From Symbiodinium natans (lineage: Eukaryota > Sar > Dinophyceae > Suessiales > Symbiodiniaceae), in NCBI GenBank assembly GCA_905221605.1, contig CAJNDS010000334.1, positions 62,001-126,000 on the forward strand: a DNA stretch of 64,000 bases. The letters are read 5' to 3'. A program made the position numbers and the translations under genes. The notes below the pieces were generated by a model that did no database searches, was not told the origin of the DNA, and saw only the letters and a program-made list of their open reading frames with translations. Shown here in pieces: positions 55,078-64,000 of this stretch; the stretch's first letter is position 1; every line of letters starts with the position of its first letter.

Positions 55078-55259
55078 GTTCACTACCCGCACTAGTCCGT
55101 TACGAATGTTCAGTTGCACACGTGAAAAAGGAAGAACCACGCACACCCCTTTCTTTTTACACGCTGGCAGAAGAATCCCTGGCGGTGCTTCAGCTAAGCA
55201 GCCTGCGGGCAGAAGCACCCGGGCAAGAAAGGTGAACAGAATGCTGGTCCAAAGCACCA
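55078..55259. repeat. 182-bp direct repeat, left copy
   Basis: It starts gttcactacccgcactagtc and ends gctggtccaaagcacca. It is identical to 55,617-55,798 except for a single T/A difference near its middle (gtgctt versus gtgcta). The copies are 539 bp apart and enclose a 357-bp internal segment. The layout resembles a miniature LTR element (TRIM), but there are no TG...CA ends and no obvious target-site duplication. Retained frames in both copies are short. Confidence 0.97.
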
Positions 55260-55616
55260 GCAGAGTGTGAAAGAACGGAAGGAGAGTACTTCTAATCAGA
55301 CTCTACTACGGTTGAGAACCTACGGGTCCAAACCAAGATGCGGAAGCCGTTGCATCGACTCTAAGACGGAAGGCCACTGTGGACCAACCGACGTAGAGGA
55401 CGATGCAAGGAGCAGCGAGGAATCTCGCGCGGCAAGGAAGACAGAGGAAGGTCGGAGGAGAGGTGGCGGAAGTCGAAACTGAATCCGAACGGACTAGATG
55501 CACAAATCCGCCTGTCGAGCCAGCAGCTACACAGCAGGCGGGAAGGGCATGAACAGGCGGAACATGCTGTGCCGTTGCGTGCGGGGCAGCAAACACACTT
55601 GTACACGTACAGCCAC
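55260..55616. other. Internal segment between the 182-bp repeats
   Basis: 357 bp with small frames on both strands. No primer-binding site or coding motif recognised. Confidence 0.5.
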
Positions 55617-55798
55617 GTTCACTACCCGCACTAGTCCGTTACGAATGTTCAGTTGCACACGTGAAAAAGGAAGAACCACGCACACCCCTTTCTTTTTACA
55701 CGCTGGCAGAAGAATCCCTGGCGGTGCTACAGCTAAGCAGCCTGCGGGCAGAAGCACCCGGGCAAGAAAGGTGAACAGAATGCTGGTCCAAAGCACCA
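55617..55798. repeat. 182-bp direct repeat, right copy
   Basis: Second copy, followed immediately by sequence leading into the minus-strand RNase H relic. On the minus strand it lies just downstream of that relic's stop codon, the place where a retroelement terminal repeat would be expected (inference). Confidence 0.97.
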
Positions 55799-55849
55799 AG
55801 TATTTCAGGCGGCACGCTTGACCCGAAGGGGGAACAAGGCCAGCATTCT

Positions 55850-56236
55850 TCAAGCAGACGCCAGCCAACCGGAGAGATCTAGCTCCAGGGGGTACGTATG
55901 ACAAGAGAAAGATGAAGGCAGAGCGGACCAAGGGATTTGGCAGCGTGCGGACTCGGAGAAACCCAGAAGTTGGGCGTCATAGCCGCGGCTAAGACCATCT
56001 GCTAGGTCATTCCTGAACCCTGGGACATGGTCTATATGGACCGAAATGTACTGCCTTTCCGCCACTGAAATACAAACACTGTTGATTGTTGTCAAGCCGC
56101 GGTAAGACCTGCATAAACTAAGAACACCATTGCTCTGCTTTGTGAACCAGCGCATAGAAGAACCCGTCATCCTTTGTAAAAGCCTCAAAATTATCCCCTC
56201 TGCCATCCGCTTGTTTCGACTGAAGTGCCTAGGCAC
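55850..56236 (-). pseudogene. Retroelement RNase H C-terminal fragment
   Basis: The minus frame contains QYISVHIDHVPGFRNDLADG then LSRG. The pattern H-V-P-G-x-x-N-x-x-A-D-x-L-S-R is the end of the RNase H domain in Ty3- and DIRS-type retroelements, with the final catalytic Asp. Upstream, FTKQSNGVLSLCRSYRGLTT matches the region after the usual T-D-N, here T-K-Q, so that catalytic Asp is lost or displaced. The reverse transcriptase expected on the 5' side (above 56,240) is not visible. It is a truncated relic, probably of a DIRS-like element given the neighbours. Confidence 0.6.
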
Positions 56237-57620
56237 GATCAGACTCCCCTCGCGTGCGGAAAGACGAGAACCCTCACACTTGAGAGCGTAAGATGCAGTC
56301 TTAGACTATCTTGGTGTCTCCCCCCGGAATTGGGACCGGGCCAGCTGGTGGATTTGCTGTCTGCGGCTGAATCTCAATTGCAAGTATCTTGTGTTTACTC
56401 AAGGATGTTTTTATTTTACTTCAACTGAGCTGTCACCTTGCTTGCGTATCAGCCATCGGCCCAAAGTGAAGAGACTCATGTCTGGACACATGACATGCTT
56501 CGCATGCGTGAGCAATTTTGTGATGTCTGCACGTACTGATGATTCCTTTGGGTCATGTGGTTCTCCCTTCTTCCGATCACTTTTAGGTTGGGGGAGGGGT
56601 AGTAACTGGAACGGACCGCGTGGGGCGGGTTCGGGCTTGGCACTAGGTCTCAAGAACGCAGGCTGTGGAGGAGGCTCAGGAGGGGAATTTGCAATGGGCA
56701 AAGGATTCTTGCGATAGTGCTTCACCACAACCACAAGGGACAGGCGAAGGCGGGGAGTGCGACCTCTGAGCTTCCCTCGAACCGAACCCAGAAACATTCT
56801 CTGGAGACTGGCACAATCCAGGGGGGAAATCTGAAGCTTCGGACAGCAGTGGATCTTCACCTGACGGAGAAGAGGCGCCCGTATGCGGCAGGGCTGGTTT
56901 GCGACATGTCAATCAAGTTCCTGCAAGAAATGATGTGACCGCAATGAATGCAGCAAAAGATGCAACAGCAGACCTTGCAAAAGTTGCACACGCTGGGTTA
57001 AAGCAGCAAAATGCTCAGAGAAAACCAGGCTTTCTTCTTGAAAGGAACTAAGCTGCTGACTAATGGCACCAACTTGACCCCAGAGATCAAAAACCACCCG
57101 TAGCTGGGCCCTATCTGCTTCCTCCGCTGGAGTGAGAGAGTCCTCGGTAGGCACGCTGCCCATGCGCCCCCTGTGGGGTCTCTAGGCTCTTCCCGCGATG
57201 AGCGAGGAACTGCAATAGTGATAGTTCACGTAGACCTGTGTGCGTGATGCTTCAGCCATGTTCTACCCCTCGGCCTGGACCTCAGCCTCGGTTCTGCAAG
57301 GATTCTGCCATCATCTCCCCTGTTTCGGCCTGTTCCGCGTCGTCGAGTATGAGCAAGCCAAAGCGCCGCACTTAGGACGCAAAAGAACAGCTTTGCCCAC
57401 ACGCACAAAGCTGGAACCATCCGGGCCACTGTGGGGAAAGCCCACATGCCACACGCCCACGAGGAAGACATGTTCCTTACACTCGTCAGCGTCTGCGGAG
57501 GATGCCTGGCGTGCACTGCCTTGCATCAGCAGCGTGGGCAATCGTCTTGGACGATGAAGAGGAGTCTGAAGAGACATCAGCAGCTGCAGTGGGTGAAGAA
57601 GGCCCAGCACGGTCGTGTGA
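56237..57620 (-). pseudogene. Possible retroelement 5' region, broken (unassigned)
   Basis: The minus strand has a coiled-coil-like frame at 56,909-57,163 (LRVVFDLWGQVGAISQQLSS ... FAALTQRVQLLQ). A frame at 57,311-57,610 reads KEHVFLVGVWHVGFPHSGPD then LRPKCGALACSYSTTRNRP, and a Ser-rich stretch (DVSSDSSSSSK) lies near 57,548-57,580. Order and strand suit the front part of the element whose RNase H end lies at 56.0 kb, but stops and shifts separate every piece. I cannot name the domains. Confidence 0.25.
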
Positions 57621-59205
57621 TGCAGACGGACAAGACTCGGGGACAGAGTGCAAAGAGGCGTCCAGAACTGGAAAGCGGGGGTGAGGTGCTATTGGCTGAA
57701 TGTCCACGGAAAGGTGTGCTATGGCACGCTGCGGAACCGGATGACGACCGCCGCGGGCCAAAGGGGTGGACGGCTACCATCTCTGAGAGACGCTGCGCAT
57801 TAAGGACTTTTGGGCTGCCAAAGCTGGCCACACATTGTCGCGACTGTAAAGCTTGGCACTGTGAGAGGAGGATTTATAATGCCTCTGAGCCTTCCGGCGG
57901 GAGACTCGGAAACCACGTTGCGCCACGGAGAGAAGGCAAAGGACCTCGCCATACGTGAGAGGCTGAAACTCGCCTGCCGCAGACGAGAAGAAGAGACAAT
58001 CTGGAGTGACAGAGCCAAAACTCGCCTCTAAGGCGTTCCACTCCTCACCCAGGAGGCGAAGATAGCGTGCAACCCAAGTGCACGCAAAACTCCGGCCGGC
58101 ACTATAAAAACCCTGTTAAGAAGACCAAAAGACCCCTCGCCTGCTGACTTTGGTGCAATAAGATGTGCCTTGTGCGCACCAAGAACCTGCCTGTATGGAG
58201 CTCCATGAAACATGCTGAGAATCGCTGAGGCGAAGGCTGCTCCAACAAGAAGTCAAAACTGCCCAATGAAAAGGAGAGCCCATATCCAGTAGCAATTGCC
58301 TTTCTAAGGCAGCCAAGACAAAAAAAGGAGCAGAGGGAATGCCTTCTTTCTGTCTTGCAACCCTGTAGGACACTGAGTGCATGAGCCCTGGTACAAATCC
58401 GGGAGGGACAAAAGCAACGTCTTCTGGACCCAACGCAAGGACTTGAGGCCATTAAGCACATGAGTGCCCATGTTGTGCATTGTTAAGAGTGCATCTGCAA
58501 GCAAAGTAAAGTGGTCTTAGACACCCCGCTCAGCAACTTGTCCTCCACGGACCGGATATGGCTGAGATGCTGCCGAAGGAATGGGCTTGCTATACTTTGA
58601 AGCTTCAGGATAAAGAACCCTCCGGATGCCCGACTGTGCATGCATGCTGCATGCAGGAAACTTCTGTCCGAGTGATTCGTGGCTTCTGCAGTCAAAAAAG
58701 GGGGCAAGAGGGCTCCTTTTGTGCAGTCTCAGTTGGCCCGCAGTGGTGCGGCTCGAATCGAAAGTTCTGGTGGGGCTCCGTGCTTCGCAACGTGCTTCAA
58801 GGACAGGTCTCTCGGCAATCGCACCAGTTGGTGCTTTTGGCCCCGCACGTGTGTGCAGTGGCTTCTTGGCCACGGCCTGTCAGATTCGCACGTGTGTGCC
58901 AAACTCTGAAAGGTTTGCACGGTGGCTTCTGTTGCAGCGTTCTCATCAGGTTTCTCAAGGCTTCGGGTTTCGGGATCATCTCGGACCTGGCTTGAAAAGT
59001 CTTCAGTCTCTTGCTGCACATGGTACATAAGGTGTTTGTCTGGCCATTTCTGTAAGGACAAGACAAAGTGATGCCAGCAAGATTCTCCTTGCTGCTCTCG
59101 AGCGTGTGCTCTCTGTGGGGCTGGTCCCCTTCCGCACGTGTGTGGCATTTCGCGTTTGCGCACAGATGAGTTCATTTGTGTCTTTTCTTTGCTTGGCCAG
59201 GAATC
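57621..59205. other. Unassigned sequence, possibly element 5' flank
   Basis: Frames of 60-209 codons overlap on both strands, with no motif I trust. The word cgcacgtgtgtg recurs near 58,845, 58,889 and 59,135, in the ~400 bp before the gag start at 59,206. It could mark an untranslated or terminal region of that element. Confidence 0.3.
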
Positions 59206-59808
59206 ATGGCTTCGGCGGATGTTCCGGATCTGGACGAAGAATTGCTGGCTCTGGCAATTCAATGCAAGGTGCCGAGGCATACCATCAGTGCCTCTTAGGC
59301 TTCGATGTTCTTCTTTTCGGCTGTTTGGCCGCCTCAGCCACAGATTTCGCGCCAGCACTTAAGACTCTCCTCGAGAAGGTTTCTGCCCCGGAATCCGCCG
59401 CTGAGATCTTGCTGGTTCAGGCTTCATTTCGGCTTCTCTTTCAGAAATGCAATAACCAGGCAGCTGCTTCGCAAGGCACTGAGCCCAAAGCTCCTTCCTC
59501 GGCTTCAACCTCTGGGTGGGTCGAGCAGTTCCCACCCAAGTTGTCAGGTGAGCAGGTCATCCAGCTACGTTCCGCCTTTGGAGCGTCCTATCCGGGCGAA
59601 GTGTTGGACCACGAGAACACCCCCGGCAGTCGCATGTTGGCTCTTACTTCGAAGGTGATGCAGCCGGGTGAGCTTAAGTGGATACCCTGGAAGTTTCGGA
59701 TGAGCAAGGCTCAAGAGGAAGCTTTCAACCTTCGCCGGCCTTCCAAGGTCCCGAAGTTCGAGGACTTCATCTACGATAAGATTCCAGCTCGCGAACTTCC
59801 GCAAGGCC
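59206..59808 (+). pseudogene. Retroelement gag, N-terminal part
   Basis: Starts MASADVPDLDEELLALAIQC and hits an in-frame TAG at 59,296. It then continues open as GFDVLLFGCLAASATDFAPA, with WVEQFPPKLSGEQVIQLRSA, SRMLALTSKVM, ELKWIPWKFRMSKAQEE and RRPSKVPKFEDFIYDKIPAR to the inversion breakpoint. This order matches the front of gag in dinoflagellate DIRS-like polyproteins as I know them (family knowledge, unverified). The frame after the breakpoint (GQVGAS, stop) is accidental. Confidence 0.6.
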
Positions 59809-60777
59809 AAGTTGGCGCATCATAATTCTGAGAGTCGGGGCTGTTGAAATCCTGGTGGATGTGCGCAAACTCATTGTGAGAAACGCAGATGCTCGTCCAA
59901 GTGCCTTCAGGAAAAAGGTGCGCGAGAAATGCGCTCACATACCGCACAAGATCTGGCTGCTCCAGAGTGGCCGAGCACATGCCACCTTGACCCCCCACTC
60001 GTGCCCCTAAGTTAAAATACTGAGCAGCAGGCCGACCCCCAGTCAGCACATGTGAACGGCGAAAAAACTGCACCAGGGAACGAGTCCTGCAAAAGAGACA
60101 AGCAAGTCTTCCAAGACAGATCGCCACTCTGAAGAGCTTCTGCGGGCGATACACCATTATCCTCTCTTGTTGTACGAACATCTGAATTGCCGGCCCCCAG
60201 TGAAGAAGATAGTCAGTTTGAAGCGCGTGACTTGCGCTCATACGCCGGATGCTTACCCAAACATGGACGGCCGTCCGCGCCTGGAACAGGACACAAATGC
60301 TCAAAGCGACAATTCTCAAACTTGCACCCTTCACAAGAACTGTAGCCACGACAGAGATTCTTGCGTGCCCCAGACTTGTCCTGGTAAGAGAGAACCCAGC
60401 GCTGACTTTGCCACCCTTGCCAGACGAGGACTCCCGAGGGGGACGGCCCTTCTTGCCATCACCCTTCCTGCCCTCTGGCCGAAACTTAGAGAGCTGCACG
60501 TGGCTGGAGCATGGCTGACATATCCCGCGGATTTCAACCACCACCTCAGTCAAGGCATTATTCAACGTCACTTGTGCATGACCAAGTCAGCCATGATACC
60601 CCAGAGATGTCGGTCGGCAGCCTGTAACTTCTTGATGTTAGGTTGTCTGAGGCCAGTCGAACCTTCCAATGATGAACTTGCGCTTGTAGAGGCGAAGATT
60701 GTGGAGATGTGCCCCTTGCACCAAGGATGCGACACCGACATGAGGCCGACCCCTTAAAGAAACACCTTCATCCTGGG
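59809..60777 (-). pseudogene. Inverted middle of the same element: gag C-part, CCCH finger, 2OG-like N-half
   Basis: Read on the minus strand from 60,777. First comes GPQDEGVSLRGRPHVGVASL and LYKRKFIIGRFDW, then IKKLQAADRHLWGIMADLV and LNNALTEVVVEIRG. A Cys/His cluster follows at about 60,260-60,375 (CRGYSSCEGCKFENCRFEH). Last is the start of a 2OG-oxygenase-like fold (ATLEQPDLVRYVSAFLAHLF, WTSICVSHNEFAHIHQDFNS) whose H-x-D motif, HQD, is at 59,849-59,857. Several 1-nt shifts and stops are present. Its two ends continue into the flanking plus-strand pieces, so it is an in-place inversion, not a second element. Confidence 0.6.
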
Positions 60778-61250
60778 GGCCTTCTCGGGCGGAGGCTTGT
60801 AGTTGGAAGGCGACGCTTCAGCTTTTCCAGGCTACACCTTGGTGCCGCCTCCAGACAAGGAGGCAGATCAGTCCTTGTGTGAGGCCATTGTGTGTACTTG
60901 GCGGGCAGGATTCTCTTTCAATGGCCGCTTGCGCCACTGCAGTAAACCGTGGGTTGGCGATCGCTGGGTCGTCATCGCCTATACGGCGCCCAATCCGGAT
61001 GCTCTGTCCGCTGATGACGTCTCCTTGCTGGCGGCTCTTGGTTTTCCCTTGCCTCGCGTGTCGAGCACAATCACAGGTCACGTGCCCATCACCACTTCCC
61101 GAGCAGGTCCTGCCTCCGCACTTTCCTGCCCTGCGACGGAATCTTTTCCTCGAGTTGTGTTCAGGCAGGAATCGGCCACTTTCCTCCGCGGCTCTTAGGG
61201 CTGGTGTCTCTGTCATATCAGTTGATATCCTTCGCTCATGTGACTCCAGG
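60778..61250 (+). pseudogene. 2OG-like C-half and start of a SAM methyltransferase-like domain
   Basis: The plus frame reads FSGGGL, stop, LEGDASAFPGYTLVPP, then FNGRLRHCSKPWVGDRWVVI and AYTAPN. The distal His (60,935-60,937) and following Arg are typical of the 2OG fold and pair with HQD of the inverted segment. LAALGFPLP ends the domain. After a frame change, NLFLELCSGRNRPLSSAALR and VSVISVDILRSCDS look like motif I onward of a SAM-dependent methyltransferase-like domain, as found in DIRS-type elements. Similarity ends near 61,250; the reverse transcriptase is absent. Confidence 0.55.
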
Positions 61251-61978
61251 ATAGCACTTACTGTGAAAAGCAGAGCTCGCGCAGCAGTCTCTTTTTCACT
61301 TTGCACTTGAGCCAAACACCAAAGTGTTCAGCAAGCTTCAGTTCTTGCAGCAAGCTCTCTCCAAGAGCTAAGGGCTCCAAAAAGCTACGAATTCCATCTC
61401 AACTTTGTTCTACAAAGGAGGTAAAGCAAAAGAACAATGCAACTGCTTTGGTCTACACCTCGGGGACTTCAGGTCACTTCCGAACAGCAAAACAGCGAAG
61501 CTTCAGAGTCCACTCTGCACTCCTACTCCCATCCTACACGTCCAACGGCAACGAACGAAGTGGCGGGGACACGGAGTGAGTTGCAACAAGACAGAACCTC
61601 AGAGTTCTGACACGCACTTCTTCACTACTGCTCTCAAGCAGTTCCAAGTGCTTCAAAACTCATCCTAGGCCATGCCAACAAGACAAGACATGTGTCGCAG
61701 TCAACCCAAACATGCTTTAGGGACTTTGGGCAAAACCAAACATGCTCATGCCAAGTCATGCAGCAGAAAAACTCTCATGCTTCTCTCTGTATGGTCAAAC
61801 ACCACATGGCACCAACTGGGCAAACACGACAGGTGAATTTTACGTCTGCACGCTGCGAGGCGTAGCCACCCGAAGGGGCTGTGGGTTCAAGTGAAACAAA
61901 AGCTTACTAAAACTGTGGGGTGAAACTGCCGGTAAGTTCCCCCTCTCATTCCTTGTCCTCGGTTTTGACGTACCGCTA
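61251..61978. other. Sequence with no recognised gene
   Basis: A/C-rich sequence with short plus frames (61,301-61,668) and no motif. The truncation of the retroelement occurs at its left edge. Confidence 0.4.
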
Positions 61979-63730
61979 CCCTCAACCGAAGTGAGGCCGG
62001 AATGTCGTTTTGACCAAGTCGTTGCCATTGGCTTGAAGACTTTGGCCAAGGCAAATTGCCTGTATGCTTGCACATTCTCTGTGTTGTCTATTCGGGAGGT
62101 GATCCATGCCCTCGTTCGTGGAGGCCGCTATCCCTCAACCGAATGGAGGTCAATTCCTGTAGACCCAGATGCTCGTTCTACGAGTCTCATTGCATGTCCT
62201 GAGTGCTTCCATCCACACCCCTCAACCGTAGTGAGGCCGGACATGTCTTCAAACCAGGTCATGGCCCAAGGCTTCATGGACTCTGGTTACGGTGGCTGCC
62301 TCTTGCATGCACAGGGCATACTTCCTGTGGCTTTTGCCGGGAGGTGATCCATGCCCTCCGATTCTCAGAGGCCGCTATCCCTCTACCAGCGGGGTGGTCA
62401 ATCCCCATAGACCGTTCCATATTGATTGAGGCCCAATTCTGCACTTTCTCGTCATCTCACCTTGACGGATCCATGCCCTCGATTCACACATCTCCAACAC
62501 GAGCCAAGCAGGAGGAACAGGTGAAGTACCTGCCCAAACATACCCCTTTTTAGGCTGGAGGACGCTAAGCGACCGAAATCGCCGCTACGCACCGGTGACC
62601 CCACGCCACACACCTTCAACAGGTGGCCGGTACAGGCGCCTGACAGGGGGCCGGGCAAGGTGCCGACTACCAGGTCAAACCCACCCTGCCTGTGAGGATA
62701 TTATGTACGAGGCCGCTATCCATTGTGAGACTTGACATTCTCCAATCCAGCCGTAGCCATTGTTCCAAAGACAGTCGGCTGGCTCTCTTGTTTGCCACCA
62801 AAACTCCATACTCTCACTTGGGAGTCGATTACCCTCAACCGAAGTGAGGCCCACTCTGCGACCACGGGTTAGCTGCATGCTTGGTCCTTGTGGGCATTTC
62901 TGAAAGCAGTGACAACGAATCCTCCACGGAGTACGTCCCGGCTAATCCAGGGTTCTCAGCAGCTCCGGTGTTCTCGCACTTACTAACCGTGCCTTGCTGT
63001 TCTCCCCAGAATCGCCCTGGCTTTCTCGCACTTACTTACCAGTCGACGTATTCCTCACCACAAAGTTCACTGCCATTGGGACTCGAGGCTTCTCCAGTGC
63101 AATGCTGGTACCTGCCCTTTGCTGGCCTCCATGCCTGGCCAGTGTCCCTCATCCATATTCTGGAGTTTGCTCTTTATAGCTCACATTCCCTCAGACCAAA
63201 GTCGAGGCCGAATGTTGCATTGTTTGATTGAGCACTGCTGGGCTGCGGTTGTACCTATCAATTGCTCCGACACACCGGCACCGCGGAGTCTATGCTTCAA
63301 GCTGCTTTACCGCTTTGCGCCCAGTAGCATCAGCCGTCCAAGCTGCATGCAGTGCTTCCAGAGTCTCCCAGACTCAATTCCGGCAGACCAATAAGTGCCC
63401 GGCCTGCCCATTCCATCATTCTTCCCTCAGCTGATGCGAGGCCGGAACATCATGCACCTTCTTCATCAGCGAGGCGTTTTCGCAACCCTTCTGTTGTTCC
63501 CTCAGCCTTGGCGAGGCCGAACCATCCATTCCCTCAGCCGAGGCGAGGCCGAACCTTTACTCCAGCATAGCGAGGCCGAAACTGCCCTTGCATAGCCTCA
63601 CATGGCATCTCCGCTGGTTTCACGGGTTCTGAAAGCATTGTGCTGCGAGGGTATGTTGATCACCCTCATTCCGGCAAGCTAAGCCTGCATTCGGGTTTGC
63701 CCTCACATGGCCCTTAATGGCGAGGCTGTG
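61979..63730. repeat. Dispersed CCTCA...TGAGG hairpin repeat family
   Basis: About nine copies of ccctca(a/g)cc-nnn-g(t/c)gaggccg(a/g)a lie near 61,979, 62,132, 62,219, 62,832, 63,188, 63,424, 63,499, 63,531 and 63,563, all in the same orientation. Many form CCTC/GAGG or CCTCA/TGAGG stems over a 6-9 nt loop. Two larger related modules (gggaggtgatccatgccctc ... gaggccgctatccctc) lie at about 62,093-62,160 and 62,338-62,405. The small frames between copies are not claimed as genes. Confidence 0.7.
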
Positions 63731-64000
63731 CTCGCAATTCAATCCACTTCCACTTGCCTGGTTACTGGCCGGCGACGTTTCATCACCTCAAAGGAGCATC
63801 CATTCCTCATCATCTTCCGACAAGGCCAGCATCCTTCTCGACACATCAGGGCCATACACCATAATCACCAGCCTACCCAGGTACCTGATTTCACGTCCGC
63901 TGCCATCAATCATCAGGGATGGGTTTGTGGGATCGACATAGAAATCGATGTTCCAAAGCCTCGCATCCTCACAGCATCGGAAATCCCGGAGCTGCAGGTG
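63731..64000. other. Window end, nothing recognised
   Basis: One 74-codon plus frame (63,717-63,941) without a motif. No repeat recognised. Confidence 0.4.

Noticed and set aside
59771-60571. 266-codon minus frame as one continuous protein
   Set aside because: Only parts of it match retroelement domains. The Cys/His cluster is in another frame and the first and last parts are inversion-junction artefacts, so it is a decayed relic and not an intact gene.
61855-61900. tRNA-like T-loop (gggttcaagtg)
   Set aside because: No acceptor or anticodon stem could be drawn around it.

Overview
The window looks like nuclear DNA of a dinoflagellate, most likely a Symbiodiniaceae-type alga (inference). 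Three things support this. Telomere-type TTTAGGG/CCCTAAA DNA is scattered through it in both orientations. One compact gene encodes tandem PGDYG-like modules with an RS tail. The retroelement relics at the right end have an architecture I associate with dinoflagellate DIRS-like elements: gag, CCCH finger, 2OG-oxygenase-like fold, SAM-methyltransferase-like start and an RNase H tail. No operons, tRNA, rRNA or CRISPR array were found. Other alveolates or algae with TTTAGGG telomeres cannot be excluded.

Layout. 1-16 kb: dense interstitial telomere-like arrays, degenerate C- or G-rich relatives and two minisatellites (10.4-11.1 and 11.45-12.05 kb), with short coding-like islands of 60-150 bp between them. 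16.8-28.6 kb: satellite territory. It holds a purine/pyrimidine-biased composite repeat with ~650 bp periodicity, two copies of a ~1.2 kb module carrying 87-bp hairpin arrays, a ~55-bp repeat, ATCATAATTATGAT palindromes, a CTCCAGCCC microsatellite, and a ~395-bp higher-order AT-rich satellite built on a 40-bp palindrome. 28.8-55 kb: telomere-like arrays and coding-like islands again, one convincing intact gene (40,910-41,467, minus) and one broken nucleoside 2-deoxyribosyltransferase-like gene (34.6-34.9 kb, minus). 55-64 kb: the telomere-like DNA stops abruptly. This part holds 182-bp direct repeats, retroelement relics and a family of CCTCA...TGAGG hairpin repeats.

Main points of interest. 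(1) A gag/2OG/methyltransferase-like retroelement at 59.2-61.25 kb has its central ~970 bp inverted. The two breakpoints carry the same hexamer (AAGGCC/GGCCTT), and mentally re-inverting the segment restores the domain order. (2) Several islands between telomere-like arrays are related to each other. One family has C-x-F..C-F-x-x-C-[GA]-I-x-P, another TTTTTT..PCFNQPFDC, and a third [VA]DIG...SC.GD.AG. This suggests exon fragments of a few extracellular-type genes were scattered or duplicated together with telomere-like DNA. (3) The hairpin satellites have strong, repeated potential to form cruciforms.

Limits: motif and family assignments were made by eye without alignment or database search. 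Most long open frames lie in tandem repeats and are not claimed as genes.
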